A DNA stretch of 8,238 nucleotides from Methanosphaera sp. SHI613 (GCA_003266145.1 MVJJ01000158.1:1-8238), one strand, 5' to 3'. Positions 1 to 6,374 are shown, counted from the first letter of the stretch. Notes: generated by a model from the letters alone, not told the origin. Program-made: numbers and translations.

Positions 1-8
1 ATAGTTAA

Positions 9-809
9 TCATTCTATTTTATTAATTATAGCAAATAATTCCCTGCTCTTTTTATATGCAATATTAATTGAATTTCTCACTTCTTCAATCGTAAGAGAGC
101 CAAATCCTGATTTTTGCATGGCACAGATGCTGCCATCTTCTCTAAATGCAATTGAAATACCCGTATCCATCAGGGATTCCTCAACAGCGGAAGGGTCAAC
201 AATCAACTGGTCATATAATTTTGCAACACTACATAGAATACTCTTATTTTTAATCGGAATTTTGGTTAAATTATCATAATCAATATTGACTTCACCGTTT
301 ACAGTATTTACGCTAGGTAATTTCGTAGTTAAAAGAGCACATACTGCTGCTAAGCATGCGGCATCCATTATATTTCCATCAAAATCCAATATATAGATAT
401 CTATATGCAACTTCCAGCATGTAGACTCATCAATGATTGACAATTCCTTCAAATCAATTAACGGTGCTTCCCTGATTGATCTATCCACAACTCTTGAAAT
501 TTCAACTGCAAACTTATTAGGTGGACCATACTCAAAGTTTTTATTGGCAATGGCAAGAAGCTCAGTATTTGTAATGATTATTCCTTCATCGGGAGAATTG
601 CTAAATGGCGTCGTTAAGCTTGCTTTAACGCCGGCAATTGCAGTGGTTGCACCGACAGATACCATTGCAGAACCTTCGGCCTTGCTAATATAATCGGTTT
701 TGATGGTTATTTCCCTGTATTCGTCAAATTTTCTATTGTCAACTCTTTTGTTTTGGTTTAACATGTCAATGATATTTTCTTCACATATTTCCGAGATTAT
801 ATTAACCAT
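9..809 (-). CDS. rrp42: Exosome complex subunit Rrp42 (inactive RNase PH-fold subunit)
   Basis: Rrp42 is the non-catalytic RNase PH-like partner of Rrp41. Three Rrp41-Rrp42 dimers form the hexameric ring of the archaeal exosome, which degrades RNA 3'-5' and can add tails in the cytoplasm. The 266-residue product is of normal family length. Recognisable stretches are the N-terminal helix and [12 protein letters not shown] (about 21-32), [18 protein letters not shown] (45-62), [12 protein letters not shown] (105-116) and [15 protein letters not shown] (141-155). As expected for Rrp42, the Rrp41-type acidic active-site motif (EDxxGxAD) is absent. The reading frame extends upstream to 878, but the ATG at 807-809 is preferred: it gives the family-like N-terminus MVNIISEI and has a strong AGGAGG 6 nt upstream. 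It overlaps the end of rrp41 by 8 bp, suggesting translational coupling. The next gene of the cluster lies outside the window. Confidence 0.95.
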   Translation of the reverse strand: MVNIISEICEENIIDMLNQNKRVDNRKFDEYREITIKTDYISKAEGSAMVSVGATTAIAGVKASLTTPFSNSPDEGIIITNTELLAIANKNFEYGPPNKFAVEISRVVDRSIREAPLIDLKELSIIDESTCWKLHIDIYILDFDGNIMDAACLAAVCALLTTKLPSVNTVNGEVNIDYDNLTKIPIKNKSILCSVAKLYDQLIVDPSAVEESLMDTGISIAFREDGSICAMQKSGFGSLTIEEVRNSINIAYKKSRELFAIINKIE

Positions 810-1506
810 TATTTTCCTCCTTGCATTTATCAAATAAACATTGCTGCTGCAGTTGATATATAAATTCACAGCCGTCAAAAGCTAACTGTAGCGCTTCATC
901 AAATTCAGGTCCCGTCAAATGACCATCCATCTGTAGAAGGGTTATTTCTCTGGTTCTTGGCATTATTGCAATGGGCATGTCTGCCTGACCATCCTTATCT
1001 TCCTGTTCATTTAAATCCAAAACAATATGATCATCGACTTTACCTACGGCACATGCACTGATTAAATCTTTCATAGGTATCTCCGCATCAGCAAGAGCCA
1101 GTGATGCGCCTATAATACCTAAACATCTGGTACCTCCCTCAGCTTCAAGAACTTCAATTGAGATGTCAATAGATGCACGAGGATATTTTTCAAGAAAGAT
1201 ACTCGGTGTAATAGCCTCGGATATCAATTTGGATATTTCGGTTGATCGTCTGTCAGGGCCGGGACGTTTACGTTCGGCTACACTAAATGGGGCCATGTTG
1301 TATTTGCAGCGCAATACTGCAGCATCCGGTTTTGAATGTTTTTTTGAGTACAGCTCCCTTGGACCATAGACGCCAACAACAATCTTGTTTTTTCCACATT
1401 CAATATACGCTGAACCATCCGCATTATTCAATACGCCCACTTCAAATTTCATATTACGCAGTGTATTATATGTTCGTCCATCTTCACGTATAAATTCATC
1501 ATTCAC
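802..1506 (-). CDS. rrp41: Exosome complex exonuclease subunit Rrp41
   Basis: This is the catalytic RNase PH-fold subunit of the archaeal exosome: phosphorolytic 3'-5' degradation of RNA, releasing nucleoside diphosphates, and the reverse tailing reaction. The 234-residue length is typical. Hallmarks are [14 protein letters not shown] (6-19), the arginine-rich RNA-binding stretch [14 protein letters not shown] (77-90), the phosphate-binding [15 protein letters not shown] (121-135) and the acidic active-site motif [16 protein letters not shown] (165-180). In that motif D170 and D176 align with the two catalytic aspartates of Sulfolobus and Pyrococcus Rrp41, so it should be active. Translation appears to start at GTG (1504-1506), 7 nt after a GAGGG motif; there is no in-frame ATG near the conserved N-terminus. 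The gene overlaps rrp4 by 8 bp and rrp42 by 8 bp. Confidence 0.96.
   Translation of the reverse strand: MNDEFIREDGRTYNTLRNMKFEVGVLNNADGSAYIECGKNKIVVGVYGPRELYSKKHSKPDAAVLRCKYNMAPFSVAERKRPGPDRRSTEISKLISEAITPSIFLEKYPRASIDISIEVLEAEGGTRCLGIIGASLALADAEIPMKDLISACAVGKVDDHIVLDLNEQEDKDGQADMPIAIMPRTREITLLQMDGHLTGPEFDEALQLAFDGCEFIYQLQQQCLFDKCKEENNG
816..821 (-). promoter_or_regulatory. Shine-Dalgarno site fixing the rrp42 start
   Basis: The minus strand reads AGGAGGAAAAT immediately before the ATG at 809. This is a full match to the archaeal anti-SD (16S 3' end, AUCACCUCC) at ideal spacing. It lies inside the last codons of rrp41. It decides the start in favour of 809 over the upstream in-frame ATG at 876-878, which would overlap rrp41 by 77 bp. 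Confidence 0.8.
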
Positions 1507-2179
1507 TCAAATTCCCTCTTGGATTTATAATAATACTTTGTACTTTCTTGACAAGATTATGCATAAACGGATTCTCATCAATAAATTCAATAATCTCAAC
1601 TACTCTTTGAATATTTTCTTTCTGGGCATTAATCCATATCAATCCATTTTTTGCAACGATAACATCACTATGTAAATATTTTTCAATCAATGAAATGATG
1701 AAAATGTTCTCTTCACTTAAAAAATGTATTGTGGGCTGATTAACCTTTTTAATCACGCCTTGATTAAATTTACCTAATCCCTGTGATCTTATCGTTAGTT
1801 TGATTCTGTTTATCTCATCTACATTTGCAACCCTTAACAGCAGTATGTCATTATCGTTAATGATTGAACAAATGCTCTGCTGGTTATTGTCATATAGCTC
1901 CGATGTTGGAAGATAACCGTGATATGTTGTATTCAGGTCAATTGCCCATGAGGAGTACGAGGAGTTTGTTACTCTACCTATCACAAGGTCTCCATACTTT
2001 GGTTTGTATGAGTCCTTAAATGGGATTACACTTACGTTATCACTATTAAAGTATACAAAGCCCATTATGCTAGAAAATATTTTACCGTCATCTTTAAAAG
2101 TACCATTTCCGATATTCATATTGTTGTCAGTCAACAACGTGCCCGGAAAGACCACTTCCTTATTTTCTACAAAATACAT
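1499..2179 (-). CDS. rrp4: Exosome complex RNA-binding subunit Rrp4
   Basis: Rrp4 forms part of the trimeric cap over the Rrp41/Rrp42 ring and guides RNA into the central channel. The 226 residues fit the family architecture: an N-terminal domain (about 1-58, with VVFPGTLL near the start and a glycine-containing NIGNGTF), an S1 RNA-binding domain (about 59-132, [14 protein letters not shown] to [14 protein letters not shown]) and a KH domain (about 140-200). The KH loop reads VAKNGLIWI, so the usual archaeal GxNG is AKNG here; this is a small change in an already weak motif. The sequence is rich in Asn and Ile, matching a low-GC genome. The gene begins 8 bp after the sbds stop, with a weak GTGAG ribosome-binding match inside the gap, and its end overlaps rrp41 by 8 bp. 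Confidence 0.95.
   Translation of the reverse strand: MYFVENKEVVFPGTLLTDNNMNIGNGTFKDDGKIFSSIMGFVYFNSDNVSVIPFKDSYKPKYGDLVIGRVTNSSYSSWAIDLNTTYHGYLPTSELYDNNQQSICSIINDNDILLLRVANVDEINRIKLTIRSQGLGKFNQGVIKKVNQPTIHFLSEENIFIISLIEKYLHSDVIVAKNGLIWINAQKENIQRVVEIIEFIDENPFMHNLVKKVQSIIINPRGNLSE
1514..1518 (-). promoter_or_regulatory. Shine-Dalgarno-like site for the GTG start of rrp41
   Basis: The minus strand reads AAGAGGGAATTTGA before GTG at 1506-1504. GAGGG pairs partly with the anti-SD and sits 7 nt from the start. Two nearby ATGs (1500-1502 and 1497-1499) are out of frame with rrp41, so GTG is the best-supported start. Confidence 0.5.
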
Positions 2180-2187
2180 CTGCTCAC

Positions 2188-2883
2188 TTAGTCTAATAGT
2201 TTTGTTTCAACTTCTCCGTGTGTAAGGCCACTTAATGCCGTGTAGAATTCATCCTGTAATCCACCAGGTATTTCGATGACTCCAATCCAACTGCCGTCAT
2301 TCATCCATTCTTCTTTTTCTAGTTTTCCATACTGTGTAATGGTTGAATATGCTTTACCTGCATAAGTGCCGGGAATCTTTGCGGCAATCTTAACTTTTTC
2401 TATTCTTATAGGAATCTTGGTAAGTATTGCCTTTACGGTAGGCTGAATCTGTTCTTCAACTGATTTCATTGGATCAATATGAACCTTGGCTTCTTCCATA
2501 GCTTTCTGAATCCTTTGTGGCGGATGTGGAAGTTTTGTTTGAGGGTTAATTGCTTCACGTGCAATCTGTGCAATAACCTGTTTGGTCTTCTCTTCCTGCA
2601 TTTTTCTTTTTTGATTAGCAGTAATTTGTATTTGACCCTTTTTAATAATCTTATCGGCAACTTCCAGTGCATCTGTTGTCTCAAATACCTTTTCCATAGC
2701 TTCCTCGGATGCCTTATCTGCTTTGTGGGCGTCCTTAAATACTTCCTCAACAGCTAAAACATCTTCAATTGCAATGTCTTGACCGCTTTTATAATCTGCT
2801 GCTAGCTCTGCATCTACCAGTATTTCAAATCTTTCTCCATAGGATTCCAGTCTTGCTATAACAGCATCATCAACGTTAACCAT
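2188..2883 (-). CDS. sbds: Ribosome maturation protein SBDS (Sdo1 family)
   Basis: This is the archaeal orthologue of the Shwachman-Bodian-Diamond syndrome protein, which in eukaryotes works with EFL1 to release the anti-association factor eIF6 from 60S subunits. The archaeal protein binds the large ribosomal subunit. At 231 residues it matches archaeal family length. The N-terminal FYSH domain covers roughly the first 90 residues ([17 protein letters not shown], then [22 protein letters not shown] sequence). The middle helical domain carries the conserved block [14 protein letters not shown] (about 117-130). The C-terminal ferredoxin-like domain contains [20 protein letters not shown] at 2881-2883 is preceded by a perfect AGGTGAT at 2887-2893. 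It probably leads a four-gene unit with rrp4, rrp41 and rrp42. The known SBDS-exosome linkage in archaea supports a shared ribosome and RNA quality role. Confidence 0.96.
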   Translation of the reverse strand: MVNVDDAVIARLESYGERFEILVDAELAADYKSGQDIAIEDVLAVEEVFKDAHKADKASEEAMEKVFETTDALEVADKIIKKGQIQITANQKRKMQEEKTKQVIAQIAREAINPQTKLPHPPQRIQKAMEEAKVHIDPMKSVEEQIQPTVKAILTKIPIRIEKVKIAAKIPGTYAGKAYSTITQYGKLEKEEWMNDGSWIGVIEIPGGLQDEFYTALSGLTHGEVETKLLD

Positions 2884-2886
2884 GTT

Positions 2887-2893
2887 ATCACCT
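2887..2893 (-). promoter_or_regulatory. Strong Shine-Dalgarno site of sbds
   Basis: AGGTGAT on the minus strand, 3 nt before the ATG, is a 7-base match to the archaeal anti-SD. It indicates a leadered transcript with its own initiation signal rather than leaderless expression. Confidence 0.65.
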
Positions 2894-2935
2894 ATTGTAT
2901 ATTTCGTTATGTTTTTATTTTCTATTATCTTGTCT

Positions 2936-2948
2936 TCATATATAGATA
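2936..2948 (-). promoter_or_regulatory. Candidate TATA box for the sbds-rrp4-rrp41-rrp42 unit
   Basis: The minus strand reads ATCTATATATGAA, a good archaeal box A candidate. Initiation about 25 nt downstream would fall near 2912-2916, leaving a leader of about 30 nt that includes the AGGTGAT site. It lies downstream of the T7 tract that could end psmA transcripts. AT-richness makes false matches easy, so this is inference. Confidence 0.4.
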
Positions 2949-2992
2949 TCTAAAACATGATTATTAAAAATAATTGTTAATTTAAAATTTTC

Positions 2993-2999
2993 AAAAAAA
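2993..2999 (-). terminator. Candidate T-tract terminator of psmA
   Basis: About 37 nt past the psmA stop the minus strand has seven consecutive T, the type of U-tract that ends archaeal transcripts. It is preceded on the same strand by the C-rich stretch CCCCTAACCCCC (about 3008-3019) and no clear hairpin. Confidence 0.4.
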
Positions 3000-3036
3000 G
3001 TTAATGTGGGGGTTAGGGGTAAATGTTGAATTCAGC

Positions 3037-3945
3037 TTATTCTTCTGAAGGTTCTTCAGAGCTTTCTTCTTCCTTTTGGTCCTCATCTGTGTTTTCTTCA
3101 GATTCTTCAGCTTCTTGATTTTCCTTTTCTTCACGTTCAGCTTTCAGTTGGGCTTTTCTTGCTTCCTTTTCTGCACGTTCTTCTTCAGCTTTTCTTTCGG
3201 CTTCGAGTCTTTCTTCCTCTTTTCTGTCTAGAAGTTTTTTGACGTATCCTTCTATTTCTTCATCTTCGAGTTTTCTGTATTTTGCACTTTCCTTATCTAC
3301 GACTGATATTTCAATGCTGTCTTCGGTTACTTTTCCACTGTTTGCTTCAAATATTCCTTCAATGGCTAAATCGATTGCATTGGCCATATCCATGTCGTCA
3401 TCATATTTTTCTTCAAATAAGTCTAATGCTTTGTCTCTACCAAGTCCGATTGCTGTTGCCTTGTATTCTACGATTGCACCACTTGGGTCGGTTTCATATA
3501 TTTTACATTCACCATCGGATACTCCTCCTATGATTAAGGAGATACCGAATGGTCTGACTCCACCGCTTTGTGTGTACATCTGTTCTAGGTCTCCAAGATA
3601 TTTTGCAAGTCCTGTTACTGTGATTGGTTCATGATATCTTAATCTGTTTACTTGTGCCTGATTTCTGGCGATATCTACTAAACGTCTTGCATCAGCTACT
3701 AATCCACTGGAAGCGGTTGCTATGTGTTCATCTATTTTGAAAATCTTTTCGACTGATGTTGGTTCTATAAGTTTGCTTTTTATTTTTTTATCCACTACAA
3801 AGATTATTCCATCTTTTGACTTAATTCCTATAGCGGTTGTACCTCTTTTTACTGCTTCTCTTGCATATTCTATCTGGAATAAACGTCCATCTGGGCTGAA
3901 TAATGTTAATGCTCTATCATAACCTGCACTTTGGAATTGTTGCAT
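3037..3945 (-). CDS. psmA: Proteasome alpha subunit with extended acidic C-terminal tail
   Basis: This subunit forms the outer seven-membered rings of the archaeal 20S proteasome, which gate substrate entry and dock the PAN or Cdc48 ATPases. The N-terminal gate motif YDR is at 9-11, followed by SPDGRLFQIEYAREAVKRG (17-35). K67 in SVEKIF aligns with Thermoplasma K66 of the ATPase-docking pocket. Further hallmarks are SSGLVADARRLVD (79-91), GGVRPFG (128-134), DPSGAIVEYKATAIG (153-167). The fold should end near residue 240, as in homologues of roughly 235-250 residues, but this product has 302. The extra 62 residues are almost all E, K, R, A, Q, S and D: first a predicted charged helix or coiled coil, then an acidic Ser/Glu tail. 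Start ATG has GAGGTAGAT upstream (3949-3957). The gene is isolated by 484 bp and 153 bp from its neighbouring genes, so it is probably transcribed on its own. Confidence 0.96.
   Translation of the reverse strand: MQQFQSAGYDRALTLFSPDGRLFQIEYAREAVKRGTTAIGIKSKDGIIFVVDKKIKSKLIEPTSVEKIFKIDEHIATASSGLVADARRLVDIARNQAQVNRLRYHEPITVTGLAKYLGDLEQMYTQSGGVRPFGISLIIGGVSDGECKIYETDPSGAIVEYKATAIGLGRDKALDLFEEKYDDDMDMANAIDLAIEGIFEANSGKVTEDSIEISVVDKESAKYRKLEDEEIEGYVKKLLDRKEEERLEAERKAEEERAEKEARKAQLKAEREEKENQEAEESEENTDEDQKEEESSEEPSEE
3040..3225 (-). other. Low-complexity coding tract: the PsmA C-terminal extension
   Basis: Codons 241-302 of psmA are dominated by GAA, AAA, GCA/GCT and later TCT, giving long TTC/TTT-like runs on the plus strand. 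Residues 241-275 alternate E/K/R/A in a pattern typical of a single charged helix; 276-302 are mainly E, S and D with two N, one T and one P (EESEENTDED, SSEEPSEE). The frame stays open with no shift up to the stop at 3037-3039, so the extension is a genuine part of the gene as sequenced. Trinucleotide slippage could make its length vary among strains. Confidence 0.85.
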
Positions 3946-4245
3946 TGTATCTACCTCTTTATTTTTTTATTTAATTAATTAGAATGTTATTTTTTCTTTA
4001 TGATTTTTTTTTCTTTAAAATTTATTTTTACATATTATATATTTGCACATACTTATTATTACCTTTTGTTATTTTTATATTTTTTGTTTTATGAAGTAGG
4101 TATTATTTTAGTAGCTCTGGAAAAAAGTTCATTATCAGAGTATGCCATGTGAATCATAACTACTCATTCAATAAGAACATTTGCTCCGGATAATAAATTT
4201 CTAATTTTAAAAATAGTTTATTTATCAATATTTTGAAAAAATATT
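3946..4245. other. Gene-free AT-rich spacer upstream of psmA
   Basis: About 300 bp without a convincing gene on either strand. It contains the psmA ribosome-binding site and probable promoter in the half nearest psmA. The half nearest the hairpin (about 4100-4195) is less AT-rich, with a weak inverted repeat CTCTG (4115-4119) / CAGAG (4136-4140) separated by 16 nt. All reading frames there are short and broken. It may be regulatory or decayed sequence. Confidence 0.6.
4031..4044 (-). promoter_or_regulatory. Candidate psmA promoter (TATA box)
   Basis: The minus strand reads AAATATATAATATG, the best box A candidate upstream of psmA. Initiation about 25 nt downstream would be near 4005-4010, giving a leader of about 60 nt that includes GAGGTAGAT. 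A second possible box (AAATATAAAAAT, around 4070-4082) cannot be excluded in such AT-rich DNA. Confidence 0.4.
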
Positions 4246-4246
4246 T

Positions 4247-4279
4247 AAAAAAAGGAGATTATGGGGTGTAATCCCCATA
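4247..4279 (-). terminator. Hairpin plus T-run terminator downstream of purB and the gene remnant
   Basis: A perfect 7-bp stem, TATGGGG (4260-4266) with CCCCATA (4273-4279), has a 6-nt loop. On the minus strand, after ATCTCC, it is followed by seven T (4247-4253). The G/C core is conspicuous in this AT-rich spacer. It lies 13 bp beyond the remnant's stop codon, so it was probably the terminator of the original gene and may now end purB transcripts. Confidence 0.6.
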
Positions 4280-4291
4280 TTTTAACTAAAA

Positions 4292-4408
4292 TTAGTTTAT
4301 AGTGAGTGTTTTGGTATCTTCTATTCTTTCGTAGTCTGGTGATAGGAATACTATTTGTATGGTTGAGCCTTCTTTCCAGGATTCTATCACTGTATTGTTT
4401 TCGATTGT
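4292..4408 (-). pseudogene. C-terminal remnant of an unidentified, possibly surface-protein, gene
   Basis: The minus strand carries an open frame of 38 sense codons plus TAA, beginning TIENNTVIESWKEG and continuing TIQIVFLSPDYERIEDTKT before LTIN and stop. The composition is unlike random intergenic DNA: codons are well formed, with alternating beta-strand-like residues. The pattern resembles the final strands of the Ig-like repeats that end many methanogen adhesin-like proteins, though that likeness is from memory and weak. Upstream the frame meets TAA at 4421-4423 after a few non-protein-like codons, and there is no start or ribosome-binding site, so it cannot be expressed as a normal gene. 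It begins only about 20 bp beyond the purB stop, as if the rest had been replaced by purB. It could instead be a small cryptic gene. Confidence 0.5.
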
Positions 4409-4429
4409 TGAAAGAAAAGATTAATATAT

Positions 4430-5785
4430 TTATTTGTTAATAACTTCTTTAGCATTTGCTATTACATTATCAACAAATTTATGGCTGCTTCCAAGATATG
4501 TGTGTGGGTCGAGCGTTTTGTCTATTTCTTCTTCGCTCATGTACTTGAGAATTTCATCCTGTTCAAGTATGATTTCTTTAAGGCCTGTATTTCTTGCATA
4601 TGCATCCATAGCACAGCGTCTAACTAGTGTGTATGCACTTTGTCTTCCCATACCGCATTGGGTTAGTTTTGACATGAATCTTTCAGCCATTATAAGTCCA
4701 TTACTTGCATTAAGGTTGCGTTCAATGTTTTCTTCATAGAAGTCTAGTTTTGAGAATAGTTTAATTGAAAGGTTTAAAATGTAATCGGTCAGTATTGCTG
4801 CTTCGGGTAGTATGATTCTTTCACATGATGAATTTGTCAAATCACGTTCATGCCATAATGGATTGTCCTGTAATGCAGCGTTTACATATGATCTTACTAC
4901 ACGTGATACTCCACATATTCTTTCACCGGTTATAGGATTTCTTTTATGTGGCATGGTACTGCTTCCCATCTGTTTTTCTGGGTCAAATTTTTCTCCTACT
5001 TCCATGATTTCAGTTCTTTGTAGGTTACGTACCTCCAATGCCATTTTTTCCAGGCTACTGCAGATGTTTGCCAGTGTCATTACATATTCTGCATGATTGT
5101 CACGTTGAACTACCTGGTTGGATATGTTTGCAGGTGTTAAACCTAATATTTCGGATACTCTCATATGAATATCAAATCCTACCTCTCCAAGTGCAGCTGT
5201 TGTACCTACAGCACCGGTCATCATACCTACACATGCATGTTTTTCTGTTAAGTCTAATCTTTCAAGCTGTCTTAGGAGTTCGTCTATGTATATTGCGAAT
5301 TTCATTGCATATGTGGTCGGAAGTGCATGTTGGCCGTGTGTACGTCCAATTGTCACGGTATCCTTATGTTGTTCTGATAGGTCAATCAGTATTTCAATCA
5401 GTCTGATGATTTTTTCACGGATAATCTCGATTGATGCTTTTAGTTGTAATGATTGTGATGAATCGATTATGTCATTACTTGTTGAACCGTAATGAACGTA
5501 TTCACCTGCATTATTGTCACATACTTCCTCTAATGCCTTCATTAATGCTCCAATGTCGTGGTTGGTAGCACGTTCAATTTCATCTACTCTTTCCTGTTTT
5601 ACATATTCTGTTGTAGCTTTTCTGTTAATTTCATCAGCAGCCTCTTTAGGTATTAATCCTATTTCTCCTTCAGCCTTTGCGAGTGCTGCTTCAACTTTCA
5701 ACATGTTCTGTAATTTTGATTCTTGTTCCCATACGGCTTTCATTTCTGGAGTACCGTATCTAAATTCTATTGGATGTATTGCCAT
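4430..5785 (-). CDS. purB: Adenylosuccinate lyase
   Basis: PurB is a cytosolic homotetramer of the fumarase/aspartase superfamily. It acts twice in purine synthesis: SAICAR to AICAR plus fumarate, and adenylosuccinate to AMP plus fumarate. Counting from MAIHPI the protein has 451 residues, normal for the family. Visible motifs are FRYGTPEMKAVW near the N-terminus, the nucleotide-binding TNHDIGALM (about 74-82), YGSTSNDIIDSSQ (99-111), the catalytic-histidine block GRTHGQHALPT (147-157) and the superfamily signature GSSTMPHKRNP (274-284), whose loop serine is the catalytic base. An in-frame ATG three codons upstream (5792-5794) is possible; MAIHPI is chosen because homologues start there. Neither start has a clear ribosome-binding site. 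The gene is unrelated in function to its neighbours, is flanked by larger spacers and sits next to a gene remnant, suggesting relocation into the cluster. Confidence 0.96.
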   Translation of the reverse strand: MAIHPIEFRYGTPEMKAVWEQESKLQNMLKVEAALAKAEGEIGLIPKEAADEINRKATTEYVKQERVDEIERATNHDIGALMKALEEVCDNNAGEYVHYGSTSNDIIDSSQSLQLKASIEIIREKIIRLIEILIDLSEQHKDTVTIGRTHGQHALPTTYAMKFAIYIDELLRQLERLDLTEKHACVGMMTGAVGTTAALGEVGFDIHMRVSEILGLTPANISNQVVQRDNHAEYVMTLANICSSLEKMALEVRNLQRTEIMEVGEKFDPEKQMGSSTMPHKRNPITGERICGVSRVVRSYVNAALQDNPLWHERDLTNSSCERIILPEAAILTDYILNLSIKLFSKLDFYEENIERNLNASNGLIMAERFMSKLTQCGMGRQSAYTLVRRCAMDAYARNTGLKEIILEQDEILKYMSEEEIDKTLDPHTYLGSSHKFVDNVIANAKEVINK

Positions 5786-5832
5786 AATAATCATTTAAAA
5801 TAATTTTTATAATTAAGAATGTTATTCTATTA

Positions 5833-5844
5833 TTAAATAAATCC
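5833..5844 (-). promoter_or_regulatory. Candidate purB TATA box
   Basis: The minus strand reads GGATTTATTTAA. Initiation about 25 nt downstream would give a leader of roughly 25-30 nt before ATG 5785. An alternative box, TTATAAAAATT (5802-5812), would place initiation almost at the start codon, which would fit leaderless translation and the missing ribosome-binding site. The sequence alone does not separate the two. Confidence 0.3.
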
Positions 5845-5891
5845 TAGTTTAATAATAATACAATATTTGTATTTCTAACTTTTTAATCTTA

Positions 5892-5908
5892 TGTGAAATT
5901 ATTTCACA
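5892..5908. promoter_or_regulatory. Perfect 17-bp palindrome, candidate operator upstream of purB
   Basis: TGTGAAAT-T-ATTTCACA has 8-bp arms and a 1-base centre, the usual shape of a dimeric helix-turn-helix operator. Related half-sites lie nearby: TTTTCACG (5913-5920) and TGTGGAAT (5944-5951). The site is about 50 bp upstream of the candidate purB TATA box and about 100 bp past the pop5 stop. No T-run follows the palindrome on the minus strand, so an intrinsic terminator is less likely. No known regulator is assigned. Confidence 0.45.
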
Positions 5909-6005
5909 ACTATTTTCACGTATTATTTTTTAGGATTCAATATTGTGGAATAATGTTTTTAAAAAGAGTATTGGTATGTTGGGAGGTTAAATCGTGTTTT
6001 TTTTC

Positions 6006-6359
6006 TTAAAATTTATCTTCAAGACCTTTTATAGTTCCTGATGTTGACAGCGGATGTACTACAATCTTGTTTTTTCTAAAGTTTGTAATTGTATGAAAAG
6101 CCGTCAATGCCTTTTGTTCATATCCCCTATTGCATCTTACGATGCAATTGTATTCAAATCTATTGTCATTTTCCACTTCAATGAAGTCTATGAGCCATAG
6201 GTTTATCATACTGGATTCTACTTCGCCGTATGTATTTAAGGTACTGTTCCATAGAACTTGTACACATTCCTCTTTTGCCATTTCATTTTCGGAGTATAAC
6301 TTAATGGCAATGTATCTTTTCTTTTGTCTTATGGTAGGTGGTAATATCTTTAATTTCAT
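6006..6359 (-). CDS. rnp2: Ribonuclease P protein component 2 (Pop5)
   Basis: Pop5 pairs with Rpp30 and binds the catalytic domain of RNase P RNA, helping it cleave the 5' leader from pre-tRNAs. The 117 residues match archaeal family length. The N-terminal signature LPPTIRQKKRYIAIKLYSE (6-24) is diagnostic. The C-terminal half has the RNP-like block YNCIVRCNRGYEQKALTAF (70-88) and STSGTIKGLE (105-114), which corresponds to the conserved SGTI(K/R) element. The start ATG follows the double stop of rpp30 by 13 bp, with only a weak GGAT/TGAT ribosome-binding match, so translation may depend on coupling to rpp30. In relatives pop5 is followed directly by psmA as I recall; here a 211-bp spacer and purB intervene. 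Confidence 0.94.
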   Translation of the reverse strand: MKLKILPPTIRQKKRYIAIKLYSENEMAKEECVQVLWNSTLNTYGEVESSMINLWLIDFIEVENDNRFEYNCIVRCNRGYEQKALTAFHTITNFRKNKIVVHPLSTSGTIKGLEDKF

Positions 6360-6374
6360 CCGATCAAATCCTTA

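Noticed and set aside
433..693. Plus-strand open frame inside rrp42
   Set aside because: It is a shadow of the conserved minus-strand gene with no independent support.
810..878. Upstream extension of rrp42 to the ATG at 876-878
   Set aside because: It would add 23 residues not typical of the family and overlap rrp41 by 77 bp, while the ATG at 809 has an excellent AGGAGG.
3239..3634. A 131-codon plus-strand open frame opposite psmA
   Set aside because: It is antisense to a strongly conserved gene, rich in Ser/Leu/Ile as expected from the reverse complement, with no family resemblance.
4115..4140. Inverted repeat CTCTG/CAGAG as a possible operator or RNA hairpin
   Set aside because: The stem is only 5 bp with a 16-nt AT-rich loop, expected by chance in a region of this size.
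4081..4152. Plus-strand open stretch reading YEVGIILVALEKSSLSEYAM before a stop
   Set aside because: It looks protein-like but is very short, has no proper start codon or ribosome-binding site, and matches nothing I recognise; probably chance.
5955..5966. Short TTTTTAAAAAG tract as a terminator of pop5
   Set aside because: The minus-strand T-run is only five bases with no clear stem; similar tracts are frequent in this spacer.
5981..6041. Plus-strand GGGAGGTT followed by GTG and a short frame (15 codons)
   Set aside because: The ribosome-binding match is good, but the peptide is mostly Phe/Lys from a T-run, overlaps the antisense end of pop5 and has no supporting context.
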